Of a DNA stretch of 64,000 nt, positions 1 to 8,030 are shown in pieces. Made by a program: the position numbers and the translations under genes. Below the pieces are notes generated by a model. It was not told the origin of the DNA. It searched no databases and saw only the letters and a list, made by a program, of their open reading frames with translations. The stretch spans positions 169,276-233,275 of the forward strand of contig DAIDHP010000004.1 in assembly GCA_027459625.1 (NCBI GenBank), given 5' to 3'. Within the stretch, counting starts at the first letter, position 1. Every line of letters starts with the position of its first letter. Origin of the DNA: Chthonomonadales bacterium (GTDB lineage Bacteria > Armatimonadota > Chthonomonadetes > Chthonomonadales > CAJBBX01).

Positions 1-1
1 C

Positions 2-101
2 TTGACAGCCGCAAGGAATTCTGATTTAATACTGATGAATGTTGGATAGACACATCGCACGATTTGACAGCCGCGAGGAAATCTGATTTAATACTATTGA
101 A
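2..101. repeat. Two-copy tandem repeat at window edge
   Basis: A 32-base unit beginning TTGACAGCCGC and ending TTTAATACT occurs at 2-33 and again at 64-95 with two mismatches, a period of 62 bases. The next bases (roughly TGAA at the end of each unit) are also partly shared. The sequence between the copies is unrelated. Each unit contains a TTGACA hexamer and an AT-rich stretch, so it could be a duplicated promoter. A repeat-spacer layout at the leader-distal end of a CRISPR array is the other reading. The window starts one base before the first copy, so further copies may lie outside. Confidence 0.7.
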
Positions 102-237
102 CGCGAAATTATCATCCCCAAACATGAATGAATCCAAGAGGGATATATCAAGTCGCAGTGCGAATCTTGGGCGTCCATTTCGCTCATGTCATGATGAGTA
201 TTTGAAAACGCTCTGCGCTCATTGAACTACGCGATAC

Positions 238-807
238 ATGATCAAAACGAGAAAAGCGGCTCCCTTTTTTCGGAGAGGTGAGAGGTATAGAATCTCCGGC
301 AGATTGATGGAAGCGATAAATGAATATAGGAGCGCGATTCAGTATGATGATCAACACCCCTATTATCGCTTCAAGCTGGCGGAAACCCTGCTTGCGGTTG
401 GGATGATTCAAGAGGCGTCGGAGCAGTTGGAGATGGCTTGCGCACTCGATTCCGAGAATGGATATTATCATTTCAGATTGGCGGAAGTATACAATCGGAT
501 GAATCGCATTTCCGAAGCCATCGATGAAATGCAGCAGGCGTCGCTCTTTTCGCCGACCGACAGCTATTACAATATACGCCTAGGCATTCTCTATCTCCAA
601 TGCGACAACGTGGCGGATGCTGTGTTCGCATTTTATCGTGCCGTCAGCCAGGAGCCTAAGAACGCTTCTTATCACTGCCTGTTAGGGGATGCGTATGTGA
701 AACTTGGTTCGGAGAGGCAAGCTTTGCGCCATTATAGTTGCGCAGGCGATCTCAGCGATTATGATACAAAGTATTTGGAGAGAATGCGGCGTCTGTGCAG
801 CGATTGA
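238..807 (+). CDS. TPR-repeat protein
   Basis: The protein has 189 residues and is built almost entirely of about five 34-residue tetratricopeptide repeats, roughly residues 17-185. TPR consensus positions are visible, for example AINEYRSAI, HFRLAEVYNRM and AVFAFYRAV. There is no signal peptide or membrane segment, so it is probably a cytoplasmic scaffold for protein-protein contacts; the partner cannot be inferred. The ATG at 238 has no clear ribosome site; an internal ATG at 307 is an alternative start. It is followed by a dispersed palindromic repeat, and the next gene starts 230 bases downstream, so it is probably a single-gene unit. Confidence 0.75.
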   Translation: MIKTRKAAPFFRRGERYRISGRLMEAINEYRSAIQYDDQHPYYRFKLAETLLAVGMIQEASEQLEMACALDSENGYYHFRLAEVYNRMNRISEAIDEMQQASLFSPTDSYYNIRLGILYLQCDNVADAVFAFYRAVSQEPKNASYHCLLGDAYVKLGSERQALRHYSCAGDLSDYDTKYLERMRRLCSD

Positions 808-816
808 CCGTATAAT

Positions 817-907
817 ACAGGTCATTGCAAAAAAACGTTTTTCTGGTATGCCAACGTGCGTGATACACATATTGGCTGTCAGAACTGCTGAATTTTGCAA
901 CCACCTC
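817..907. repeat. Dispersed palindromic repeat, copy B
   Basis: This is a 91-base element whose ends are near-perfect inverted repeats (AGGTCATTGCAAAA on the left, TTTTGCAACCACCT on the right). It matches the element at 59022-59111 in both termini and in an internal TTTTC(A/T)GGTAT block. It sits just behind the TPR gene and has no coding potential of its own. Confidence 0.6.
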
Positions 908-1035
908 AACCGAGGGATATGAGTTGAAAAAACAGGGAATTGCAGTATGCGCTTTTCGGCTCTTTCACCAAGCGTTTCCTGTGAGCTATAAGCCCCTCAT
1001 CCATATATTGCAATGTCCTCAGGAGGAAAATTCAA

Positions 1036-1482
1036 TTGCTTAATAACGGATTTATCTCCGGAAACACGATACCGGATATGTCGGAGTTGGAAATACTAGA
1101 TATCACCCGAAGATTACTGCAGGCTATTCACGATGGGGATTCCGAGGCATATCGAGCCTTATGCGCCCCCGAAGTCTCTTGTTTCGAAACGGATGTGGCT
1201 CCTTATCGCATAGATGGCGTGGATTTTCATCTGGATCTGATTCAGGCGATGAAACGTCAGGACGTGTATGAAAAGCTTATCCGGTTTGATCTTCTCTCTC
1301 CCAGAGTTCAGCTTTATCCCGGTTTCGCCGTGATCACTTACACTCGCTTGATGACTTATCAAGGGGAAGGCAACCCATACTATAAAACCTCCAATGAAAC
1401 CAGAGTGTTCGCCAAGGAGAGCGATGGCTGGAAGATGATACACTTTCACCGTTCCGAGATGAGTTCCGATTTCATGCCATGA
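1036..1482 (+). CDS. SnoaL/NTF2-like (CaMKII-association type) protein
   Basis: The product has 148 residues with the layout of the NTF2-like superfamily, closest to the calcium/calmodulin kinase II association domain type. Features are an N-terminal helix (EILDITRRLLQAIHDGD), a central DGVDFHLDLI segment, and a C-terminal beta strand ending in the hallmark W-K-M-I-H-F-H-R-S. Such proteins form cone-shaped barrels that bind small hydrophobic ligands or oligomerise; the ligand is unknown here. The TTG start at 1036 is chosen because AGGAGG at 1021-1026 lies 9 bases upstream. It is cytoplasmic, and a universal stress protein gene follows 48 bases downstream, so the two may be co-transcribed. 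Confidence 0.75.
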   Translation: MLNNGFISGNTIPDMSELEILDITRRLLQAIHDGDSEAYRALCAPEVSCFETDVAPYRIDGVDFHLDLIQAMKRQDVYEKLIRFDLLSPRVQLYPGFAVITYTRLMTYQGEGNPYYKTSNETRVFAKESDGWKMIHFHRSEMSSDFMP

Positions 1483-1530
1483 GCCGTTAGCATCAAAAAC
1501 GAAATATTGCCTATGAAGGAGGGGTCCGAT

Positions 1531-1971
1531 ATGTTCGCTAAAATTCTTCTCGCTTCCGACGGATCAAAATACGCATTGAAGGCGGCGAAGTTTGCCGCCG
1601 AACTCGTCATCCAAAACGGTTCCAAATTGATAGTGCTCCATGTTTTCACAATTCCCGTATCTCTCGCTGCGTTTTCCGCATATGGAGGAGGGGAGGTGGA
1701 TCAGACGGAGTTTGAACGATACACCACGGATGTTCAGGACGCCGTTTCGCGCCGCACCGCCGAGGCTTTGGAACCTTACTCTCTTGATTATGAAACGCGA
1801 CAGGAGGTGGGGCATCCCGCTGAGACTATCATCCGAGTTGCCGAGGAGGAGAATTGCAATCTGATCGTGCTGGGTAGCAGAGGCTTGAGCGAAATTCGCT
1901 CGTTTTTAATGGGGAGCGTTTGCGATAGAGTGAGTCATCACGCCCATTGCCCCGTTCTTATAGTAAAATAG
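1531..1971 (+). CDS. Universal stress protein (UspA family)
   Basis: This 146-residue single-domain Usp protein begins MFAKILLASDGSKYALKAA, the usual first strand with an Asp near the nucleotide site. It ends with the ATP-binding signature G-S-R-G-(9)-G-S (GSRGLSEIRSFLMGS) followed by HHAHCPVLIVK. Presence of the G-2X-G-9X-G(S) motif predicts an ATP-binding rather than UspA-like non-binding member. An in-frame TTG lies upstream at 1507, but the ATG at 1531 is preferred because GAAGGAGGGG (1515-1523) is correctly placed before it. Role: a cytoplasmic stress/energy-status protein; the specific signal is unknown. Confidence 0.9.
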   Translation: MFAKILLASDGSKYALKAAKFAAELVIQNGSKLIVLHVFTIPVSLAAFSAYGGGEVDQTEFERYTTDVQDAVSRRTAEALEPYSLDYETRQEVGHPAETIIRVAEEENCNLIVLGSRGLSEIRSFLMGSVCDRVSHHAHCPVLIVK

Positions 1972-2106
1972 ATTCATCACCGAGTTTTCATCTTCACGCA
2001 TCCAAAGGGGCATGCGGATTTGATGAGTAGCCTTTATTTCCGTGCAATTGCATTGAATTGCTATTCTGAAACACCGATTGATGTATTCATGAATTAGGAG
2101 GAAGGT

Positions 2107-2697
2107 ATGTCGATTCAAATCCCCAAACCGCCAGGATTGGAGTCTCTTAAAGCGCTTGGCATTCATCCGAGGAATGTCAACAAGGAACATGAGGAAAGCC
2201 TGAGTTTCCTCGACCGTATTGCATTGAAAATCACGGTTGTAGTTGGAACCATGGGCTTTTTCCTCTTGATTGCCTTATGGACCTTCATATGGACCGGTTA
2301 CAATATGATCGCGTCTCTGTTTCCCAAACTCGGGATAAGACCGTTCGATCCGTTCCCCGCATTTGTCGCTTATCTCTTGATTAGCAATGTGGTCCAAATA
2401 CTACTAATGCCGCTCATCATGGTGGGGCAGAATCTTCAAGGCAAGCACGCCGAACTTCGCGCTGAAAACGATTATCAAATCAATTTAAAGGCGGAGAAGG
2501 AGATTAACATGATCATCAGCCATTTGGAGTATCAAAACTCATTGCTGTTGATGATCATCGAGAACCAAGGCGTCAATCATGAGGAGGCTCTTAAGATGAT
2601 CACAAAGAATGAAGCTGAAATTCGCAAAATTCTAAGTTCCCAGGAGAATCAGGAACCGGCGAACATAACATCAGATATGAAAAGCGCGGAAAGCTAA
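2107..2697 (+). CDS. DUF1003 membrane protein
   Basis: The protein has 196 residues. It has two transmembrane helices at about residues 44-66 and 80-103, with the DUF1003 signatures FLDRIALKIT, W-x-x-x-N and the acidic segment RAENDYQINLKAEKEI following the second helix. The C-terminal third is a charged helix. Members of this family are small inner-membrane proteins of unknown function. AGGAGG lies at 2097-2102 before the ATG. The 3' end overlaps the convergent membrane-protease-like gene by 27 bases, so the two transcripts are antisense at their ends. Confidence 0.85.
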   Translation: MSIQIPKPPGLESLKALGIHPRNVNKEHEESLSFLDRIALKITVVVGTMGFFLLIALWTFIWTGYNMIASLFPKLGIRPFDPFPAFVAYLLISNVVQILLMPLIMVGQNLQGKHAELRAENDYQINLKAEKEINMIISHLEYQNSLLLMIIENQGVNHEEALKMITKNEAEIRKILSSQENQEPANITSDMKSAES

Positions 2698-3561
2698 GAT
2701 TATCAGCAATACCATGATTACCGCATACAGCATTGCGAAAGCTTCCGATCTTGAATAGCGGAAGCTTTTCCAATGCAACCCTATCATCACCACCGCCATG
2801 GGCACCAAAGCCGGAAGATTTACATTGAAGAATATCGTGAAACCCATATAGGCGCAGAGGGTGATGATCAACGCCTTCACCGTTAACGAATACGTCCGCT
2901 GATTGGGCGAAAACCTGCAAATCGCCGCCACGAAGAAGGCGATAAAAAGATAATCCGCAAATCCGATGGATGGAAGCTGTTGAAAGATAGGAAGTTTCGG
3001 TGCGGTTTTCACCAAGAGGGTGTGCCTTACCGCGTGAGCGACAGGGGATGGACTTTGAAGCGCTTTTTGCACCGGTCCGCCTAGCAACACTGTCCAAATA
3101 TCCACGAAAGCCAACGCGATGGAGACCGGCAAGATCAGATTCACGTCGCTTAATAGATACGAAAGCGCACCGCCGATGCTTGCAGCGAACCAAATCAACA
3201 ATAGGTTGGTTACGCCTGGAAGAAAGCTCTCCACCGCTATTACAGGCAAGAACCCAATTCTTGACAGCGCCACCCAAATGGCTCCCAAAATCGAATATAA
3301 CATGAACTTGATGGCTATGGATCGATTATGTGAGCCTTTTACGCCCACGAGTGTGGCGAACCAAAGAGTCAATGCCATGGAGCATAGTGCGAGAAGAGGT
3401 GCGAGAACAATGATCGCTCGTCCGTGCAGGAACCAAGTTAATACTCTCCACATTGCCAAATAGGAGATGAGAATAATTGGAATGTAAGAGCGGGGGGCGT
3501 CTGGTAAAGTGTTTGTTTGACCTTCGCCTGAACCATCCGATGAAGTGTTTTGTGATTCCAT
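2671..3561 (-). CDS. Polytopic membrane protein with presenilin/SPP-like aspartyl protease motifs
   Basis: The protein has 296 residues: a short polar N terminus, then about eight or nine hydrophobic helices. Three motifs appear in the order and spacing expected of GxGD intramembrane aspartyl proteases. The first is AFVDIWTVLLGGP with Asp154, compared with YD-x-x-AVL-x-x-x-GP of presenilin. The second is IGFADYLF with Asp203, compared with GLGDFIF. The third is LPALVP at residues 249-254, compared with the PAL(P) motif of presenilin/SPP. The third GxGD position is Ala instead of Gly. AGAGGAG precedes the ATG. Family membership is inferred by eye; a chance match in a hydrophobic protein is the alternative. 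It is transcribed divergently from the ANTAR regulator. Confidence 0.6.
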   Translation of the reverse strand: MESQNTSSDGSGEGQTNTLPDAPRSYIPIILISYLAMWRVLTWFLHGRAIIVLAPLLALCSMALTLWFATLVGVKGSHNRSIAIKFMLYSILGAIWVALSRIGFLPVIAVESFLPGVTNLLLIWFAASIGGALSYLLSDVNLILPVSIALAFVDIWTVLLGGPVQKALQSPSPVAHAVRHTLLVKTAPKLPIFQQLPSIGFADYLFIAFFVAAICRFSPNQRTYSLTVKALIITLCAYMGFTIFFNVNLPALVPMAVVMIGLHWKSFRYSRSEAFAMLYAVIMVLLIILAFRAFHI

Positions 3562-3888
3562 GAACTCCTCTGGAAATTCGCTTTGACAAAAGATACTGTT
3601 TTATTATATAATAGGAATGAAACTAACGTCAAACATAGGAATGATAGTTCATTCACATATCAACTCCTTAACGCATAGCCACAAAACGCGATGTATCAAT
3701 GAGGATATTTTGCGATCCCTCCGGTCGGTTCCACTTCTTCGGGTTGAATCCTAAATCTCAATGACGCAGTGTGAGGCGTCTTGATTGTCTCAATCAGCCA
3801 AATTCACCAACGTTCCGGAGGCTCTATATTCATACATGGAGCGATGAGGCTTCACCGTCCAAGTTGATCATTACAGGAGGGCTAGGAA
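3562..3888. other. Intergenic region with long regulator leader
   Basis: This 327-base gap holds the divergent promoter pair and the predicted 270-base untranslated leader of the ANTAR regulator. Small hairpins are visible in the leader (GACGC/GCGTC near 3763-3781 and TGATTG/CAATCA just after). I see no obvious poly-T terminator and no small coding gene. Confidence 0.5.
3582..3631. promoter_or_regulatory. Overlapping divergent promoters
   Basis: On the plus strand TTGACA (3582-3587) and TATAAT (3606-3611) are separated by 18 bases. On the minus strand TTGACG (3631-3626) and TATAAT (3607-3602) are also separated by 18 bases. The two -10 boxes overlap inside the palindrome TATTATATAATA. The plus promoter would drive the ANTAR response regulator with a leader of about 270 bases; the minus promoter would drive the presenilin-like gene with a leader of about 35 bases. 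Confidence 0.75.
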
Positions 3889-4482
3889 ATGTCTGAAACC
3901 ACTGGTAAAACAAAGCTGCGTATTTTAATCGCCGATGATGAGCCAATTATCCGTCTGGATTTGAAGAAAATGCTCGAGGAAATCGGATATGAATGCGTTG
4001 CCGAGGCTGGTGACGGGGCGAAAGCCGTGGAAGCGGCTCGAAACCTATCTCCAGATCTTGTAATCCTGGATATTATGATGCCTGAAATGGATGGCATTGA
4101 CGCTGCGAAAATCATTGATCAGGAAAAAATAGCTCCGGTGATACTTCTTTCCGCCTACAGTCAGGTGGATTTGGTGAATCGCGCCAAGGAGGCGGGTGTA
4201 TTCTCCTATCTGGTGAAGCCATTCAAGATGGCGGATTTGGTACCCGCAATCGAGATCGCCATGTCCAGATGGCAAGAGATGCTGGAATTGGAAAAAGAGG
4301 CCAAGGATTTCGAAGATAAACTGGAAACGAGAAAAGCCGTTGATCGAGCGAAGGGCATACTGATGGATCAGTACGGGCTTAAGGAGCAGGAAGCATTTCG
4401 ACGAATTCAGGTCCAAAGCATGAACACTCGGAAATCCATGCGTGAAATCGCCGAAGCCATTATCATCGCCCATAACGTGTGA
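3889..4482 (+). CDS. ANTAR-domain response regulator (NasT/EutV type)
   Basis: The protein has 197 residues. The N-terminal receiver domain (10-125) carries acidic Asp16/Asp17, phospho-acceptor Asp61 in LDIMMPEMDG, and Lys110 in LVKPF. The C-terminal ANTAR domain (about 136-190) has the typical VDRAKGILMDQYGL and EAFRRIQ helices. ANTAR proteins bind paired RNA hairpins and prevent premature transcription termination. The sensor kinase gene follows 50 bases downstream, so this is a cognate pair of the EutV/EutW type. AGGAGGG lies at 3876-3882. Its RNA targets are not evident in the window, although its own long leader is a candidate for autoregulation. Confidence 0.92.
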   Translation: MSETTGKTKLRILIADDEPIIRLDLKKMLEEIGYECVAEAGDGAKAVEAARNLSPDLVILDIMMPEMDGIDAAKIIDQEKIAPVILLSAYSQVDLVNRAKEAGVFSYLVKPFKMADLVPAIEIAMSRWQEMLELEKEAKDFEDKLETRKAVDRAKGILMDQYGLKEQEAFRRIQVQSMNTRKSMREIAEAIIIAHNV

Positions 4483-4532
4483 GGTGTTTAAATCCCATTG
4501 CTTCACAACCTTGGGTGAATAGGAGTTAGATT

Positions 4533-6287
4533 GTGCGAACCCCGTTGAGAATGCGACGTCTCTTTTATCCGGGACGGCGAAGCGAGAATCCGGATGTCGC
4601 TATCCTCCAGCAGGAGCTTGAGGAAAAAGACAGACAGCTTCGAGACACGCTCATGCTGGTGGATAAACTGCGCGCGGAATGCACCGAGAAAGCCGCCGAG
4701 GCGGAATCCTTGAGCCGTCTGGGAGAGGCCACGGGGTCAGTTTTTGATTTGGAGGAGATGCTCAAGGCCACCGCTGAAATCGCCATTCGCCTTACCGGAA
4801 CCGATTCTTGCCAGGTTTATCTCTACGATAAGACGCGGGATGAACTCGTTCTGCGCGCCGCCGATGAAACCGCCACGAACATGATAGGCAAAATCCACCT
4901 GAAATTGGGCGAAGGCATTACGGGTTGGGTGGCGAGAGAACGAAAGCATGTGGCTATCGTCCGAAACGCGACCCGGGATCATCGCTTTAAATACTTCTCC
5001 GAGATTCACGAGGAGGAATATGAAAGCATTCTCTCCGTGCCTCTCATTTTCCGAAATGAGGTGCTTGGAGTTATCAATGTTCGCACGAAACATCCTCACG
5101 AATACACCCTCAACCAAGTGAGACTGCTTTCGGGCATCGCGAACCAAGTGGCGGGCGCCATCGATAAAACACGGCGCGCACGGCTTCTGGAAAAAACAGC
5201 GGATCAGTTGCACACACTGTCCGAAGTCAGTCAGGCGATCACTTCCAACGTATACCTTAACGATATCCTCGAACTATTCGTGAAGATGACCGCCCGCACC
5301 ATGAACTACAAAGTATGCACGGTGTTATTGCTGGATCAGGAAAAGAACGAACTGGTAATCAAAGCCACTCAAAGCGATGACCCCGCCTACACAAACAAGC
5401 CCAATTTGAAAGTCGGAGAGAGCCTCGCAGGCAGGGCTGTCATGGACGGAAAAGTCGTTACCGTGCTGGATGTTAAAAAGCATCCGCGTTATAAGTTTCC
5501 CGATATCGCCGAGCGGGCCGGATTGTGTTCCCTTGCGGCGATACCGCTGATGTTTCAAGGCAAGGCGATAGGGATTCTTAACTGCTATACGGATAAGCCC
5601 CACACCTTCACCAAAGAGGAGATCACCATTCTCCAGGCGTTGGGCGCCCAGGCGGCGTTTGCGGTGGAGCACGCCAAATTAATGGTGAAATCCGCCGTCA
5701 TACAGGAGATGCATCATCGCGTCAAAAACAATCTCCAACAAATCGCCAGTTTGGTCCGACTTCAAATGCATTTCAGCAAAGGCGCGAGTGTCGAGGAGAC
5801 CATGAACGACACTCTGAATCGTATCCTCGCCATTGCCGCGGTGCATGAACTCCTCTCGCGGGAGGATTTGGATTCAGTAAGCGTAAAAAAGGTGTCGGAG
5901 CAGATACTCACCGCCACAAAGCAGAGCGTGGTGGCTCCAGGCAAAAGCCTGTACACGCTCGTGGAAGGCCCGGATATCCGACTCCCGCTCAACCAAGCCA
6001 CATCATTGGCTTTGGTGATAAACGAGTTGGTGCAAAATGCGGTGGAGCATGGTTTCGCTACCATCGATGAAGGACGGATTTGGGTGAAACTAGAGGAAAC
6101 CGATTCGGAAATAGCTCTTTATATTTTAAATGACGGTCAACCGTTGCCCGAAAATTTCGACCCCGTAAAAACGAGCAGCCTAGGCTTAAGGATCGTCATG
6201 GACCTGGTCCGTGGCGGCTTGGGAGGCACATTTGTGATGGAGAACAAGGACGGAATTCTCGCTACGGTGCGATTTCCGAAAGCTTAA
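4533..6287 (+). CDS. Cytosolic sensor histidine kinase, GAF-GAF-HisKA_2
   Basis: The kinase has 584 residues. It has an N-terminal coiled coil (about 20-60), GAF domain 1 (about 69-212), GAF domain 2 (about 233-382), the HisKA_2 box with phospho-acceptor in QEMHHRVKNNLQQI (His394 or His395), and a HATPase (about 465-584) with N box NELVQNAVEH and DGQPLP. No transmembrane segment is present, so it senses an intracellular small molecule or redox state. HisKA_2 kinases commonly pair with ANTAR regulators, and that regulator is the gene just upstream. The GTG start at 4533 is chosen because AGGAG at 4521-4525 precedes it. A terminator-like hairpin follows at 6318. Confidence 0.9.
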   Translation: MRTPLRMRRLFYPGRRSENPDVAILQQELEEKDRQLRDTLMLVDKLRAECTEKAAEAESLSRLGEATGSVFDLEEMLKATAEIAIRLTGTDSCQVYLYDKTRDELVLRAADETATNMIGKIHLKLGEGITGWVARERKHVAIVRNATRDHRFKYFSEIHEEEYESILSVPLIFRNEVLGVINVRTKHPHEYTLNQVRLLSGIANQVAGAIDKTRRARLLEKTADQLHTLSEVSQAITSNVYLNDILELFVKMTARTMNYKVCTVLLLDQEKNELVIKATQSDDPAYTNKPNLKVGESLAGRAVMDGKVVTVLDVKKHPRYKFPDIAERAGLCSLAAIPLMFQGKAIGILNCYTDKPHTFTKEEITILQALGAQAAFAVEHAKLMVKSAVIQEMHHRVKNNLQQIASLVRLQMHFSKGASVEETMNDTLNRILAIAAVHELLSREDLDSVSVKKVSEQILTATKQSVVAPGKSLYTLVEGPDIRLPLNQATSLALVINELVQNAVEHGFATIDEGRIWVKLEETDSEIALYILNDGQPLPENFDPVKTSSLGLRIVMDLVRGGLGGTFVMENKDGILATVRFPKA

Positions 6288-6770
6288 CCCATTTAGGTAA
6301 AGGTTTAATTCGATACGAGCGGCTTTCGTCGCTTATTTTCCATTCAATGATCCATCGGCGATCGGATTGAAGAATTACCTGCATTCGTGTTACCTTATCC
6401 GTTCCTCGTCGTAAACTGCATGCTTGGCTATCGAACCATTCCCACTGTCAGAAATTGCCATGTTTCCTTTAGCAGAGTGTATATGGATGGCCATAATCGC
6501 GAAAACTCTCTTTTCAGCTTAAGAAATTCCAAGCTTTTCTGAAGCCTGATATAAGACTTCGCACTTATACTCTATGCCTGTGAATGCGGGGGAATGCAAG
6601 TATCTGTGGTTGGAATTTCAATACCCGTGAACCGTTCGCCCGCAAATTCAAAAGTCCTTATCAGGAAGATCACCAAACTCGTTTCATGATCCTATTGTTC
6701 GAGAACCAGTGTTGATAGATGAGGGTCGGACTCCGCTTGGAGTTTCAGGCGAGAACCAAATAGGGACTAT
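6288..6770. other. Gene-free interval before efflux operon
   Basis: This interval is 483 bases. Apart from the hairpin at 6318 and a small inverted repeat (GACTCC/GGAGTT) near 6728-6745, I see no open frame, tRNA or convincing -35/-10 pair. It presumably contains the efflux operon promoter and operator. Confidence 0.4.
6318..6339 (+). terminator. Probable intrinsic terminator after sensor kinase
   Basis: AGCGGC pairs with GTCGCT (one G-U pair) around a TTTC loop and is followed by TATTTT. The stem is short, so strength is uncertain. Confidence 0.45.
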
Positions 6771-8030
6771 ATGATAGGGAAAGGATGTACCAAGCCTATG
6801 CGCATTTTGATCGTAACGATTATATTGATGATGGCGGGGGGATACGCCTGTTCGCAAACCCCTACGCCGCGCCAGCTGTCATTGGATCAAGCCTTGCAAA
6901 TGGCACGGCGGAATGATCCGCTGGTAAAAAGCGCTCGCTACCAAGTTCAGGGGACGAGCGCCCTCCTCAAGGGTTCGTCGCTTCCTCAAAACCCCACATT
7001 AAGTTTGGCTCACGGTGTTGGACAGAACACAGGGGGGTTGGACGAGGATGTGCTTCTTTCACAAGTGATCCCTCTGGGCGACAAGACTCGGCAGCTTATT
7101 CACGCCGCAAGGGCGGCGAATGGCGCCGCAGTGGCTGACTTGGGGTCCACATTGACGAACTTGGATTTTGAGGTGTACCACGCCTATTACCAGGCGCTTG
7201 AGGCGGATGCGGACATGACATTAAGCTCGCAGGCTCTGGATACCTCAAAAGAGTTCTCCAAGGCTGCCACTCTCCAATATCAAGCCGGAGATGTGGCGCA
7301 AAGCAATGTGCTGCGAAGCCAGATTGAGGTTACCCGAGCGGAGCAGGCTCTTACGGCTGCGCAAACGAATCGAGCCAACAAATACCTCGCATTGCGAAAT
7401 ATATTGGGGTTGCCCGCCAACGAACCCCTCCAGCTCACGGATAAGCTTGCCTTTTCCCCCGTGAGCATCAAACTTGACCAGCTTATCACCACCGCGCTAT
7501 CCAATCGTCAGGAAATCCAGTCCGCATACGAAATGGAAAAGCGGCAGGAGGCGTTATTACACGAGACGAAGGCGCAAAGTCAACCGGATCTCTTTTGGGA
7601 GGCGAGGCATTCCAATATCGATCCCGGTCTCAGCTCGGGGGATTCCTTTCGAGTGGGCTTGCTCATTCCAATCTTCGATTTTGGAACGATTAAACAGGAT
7701 GCTCGAGCCAAGGAGGCGGATGTCAAAGCTCAGCGAGAAGTGTTAAAGGAGACACAGCGTTCCGTTGAACTGGAAGTTGAAACCGCTTACAGCAACCTTC
7801 TGCAGGCGCAGAAGGATGTTCAATCATTTGAAAACGGACGTTTGGACCAAGCCAGGAAGCTGTTGGACATGGCGCAAACCGGTTACGAATCGGGAGCGAA
7901 TTCCTATTTGGAGCTGCTTGACGCGCAGCAGGTCTACCGGTCCGAAGAGATGAACTACACACATGCACTTGCCACCTATTGCGTCACCAAAGTGGCGTTA
8001 CAAAAGGCGGTGGGAGGGAAATTGCCTTGA
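6771..8030 (+). CDS. TolC-family outer membrane efflux protein
   Basis: The product has 419 residues with an N-terminal export signal ending near MAGGYAC, possibly a lipoprotein signal with acceptor Cys27. The mature part has two OEP repeats: residues 35-230 (LDQALQMARRNDPLV, QAGDVAQSNVLRSQIEVTRAEQAL) and 235-415 (GLLIPIFDFGTIKQDARAKEADV, GYESGANSYLELLDAQQVY). It would form the trimeric outer-membrane channel of a tripartite pump. The ATG at 6771 is followed by an in-frame ATG at 6798 which is also possible. The stop codon overlaps the start of the adaptor gene, indicating an operon with MFP and RND. Confidence 0.92.
   Translation: MIGKGCTKPMRILIVTIILMMAGGYACSQTPTPRQLSLDQALQMARRNDPLVKSARYQVQGTSALLKGSSLPQNPTLSLAHGVGQNTGGLDEDVLLSQVIPLGDKTRQLIHAARAANGAAVADLGSTLTNLDFEVYHAYYQALEADADMTLSSQALDTSKEFSKAATLQYQAGDVAQSNVLRSQIEVTRAEQALTAAQTNRANKYLALRNILGLPANEPLQLTDKLAFSPVSIKLDQLITTALSNRQEIQSAYEMEKRQEALLHETKAQSQPDLFWEARHSNIDPGLSSGDSFRVGLLIPIFDFGTIKQDARAKEADVKAQREVLKETQRSVELEVETAYSNLLQAQKDVQSFENGRLDQARKLLDMAQTGYESGANSYLELLDAQQVYRSEEMNYTHALATYCVTKVALQKAVGGKLP

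Noticed and set aside
2600..3277. Minus-strand open frame of 225 codons overlapping the membrane protease-like gene
   Set aside because: Same strand but different frame as the hydrophobic protein; it has Arg/Cys/His-rich shadow composition and no start signal.
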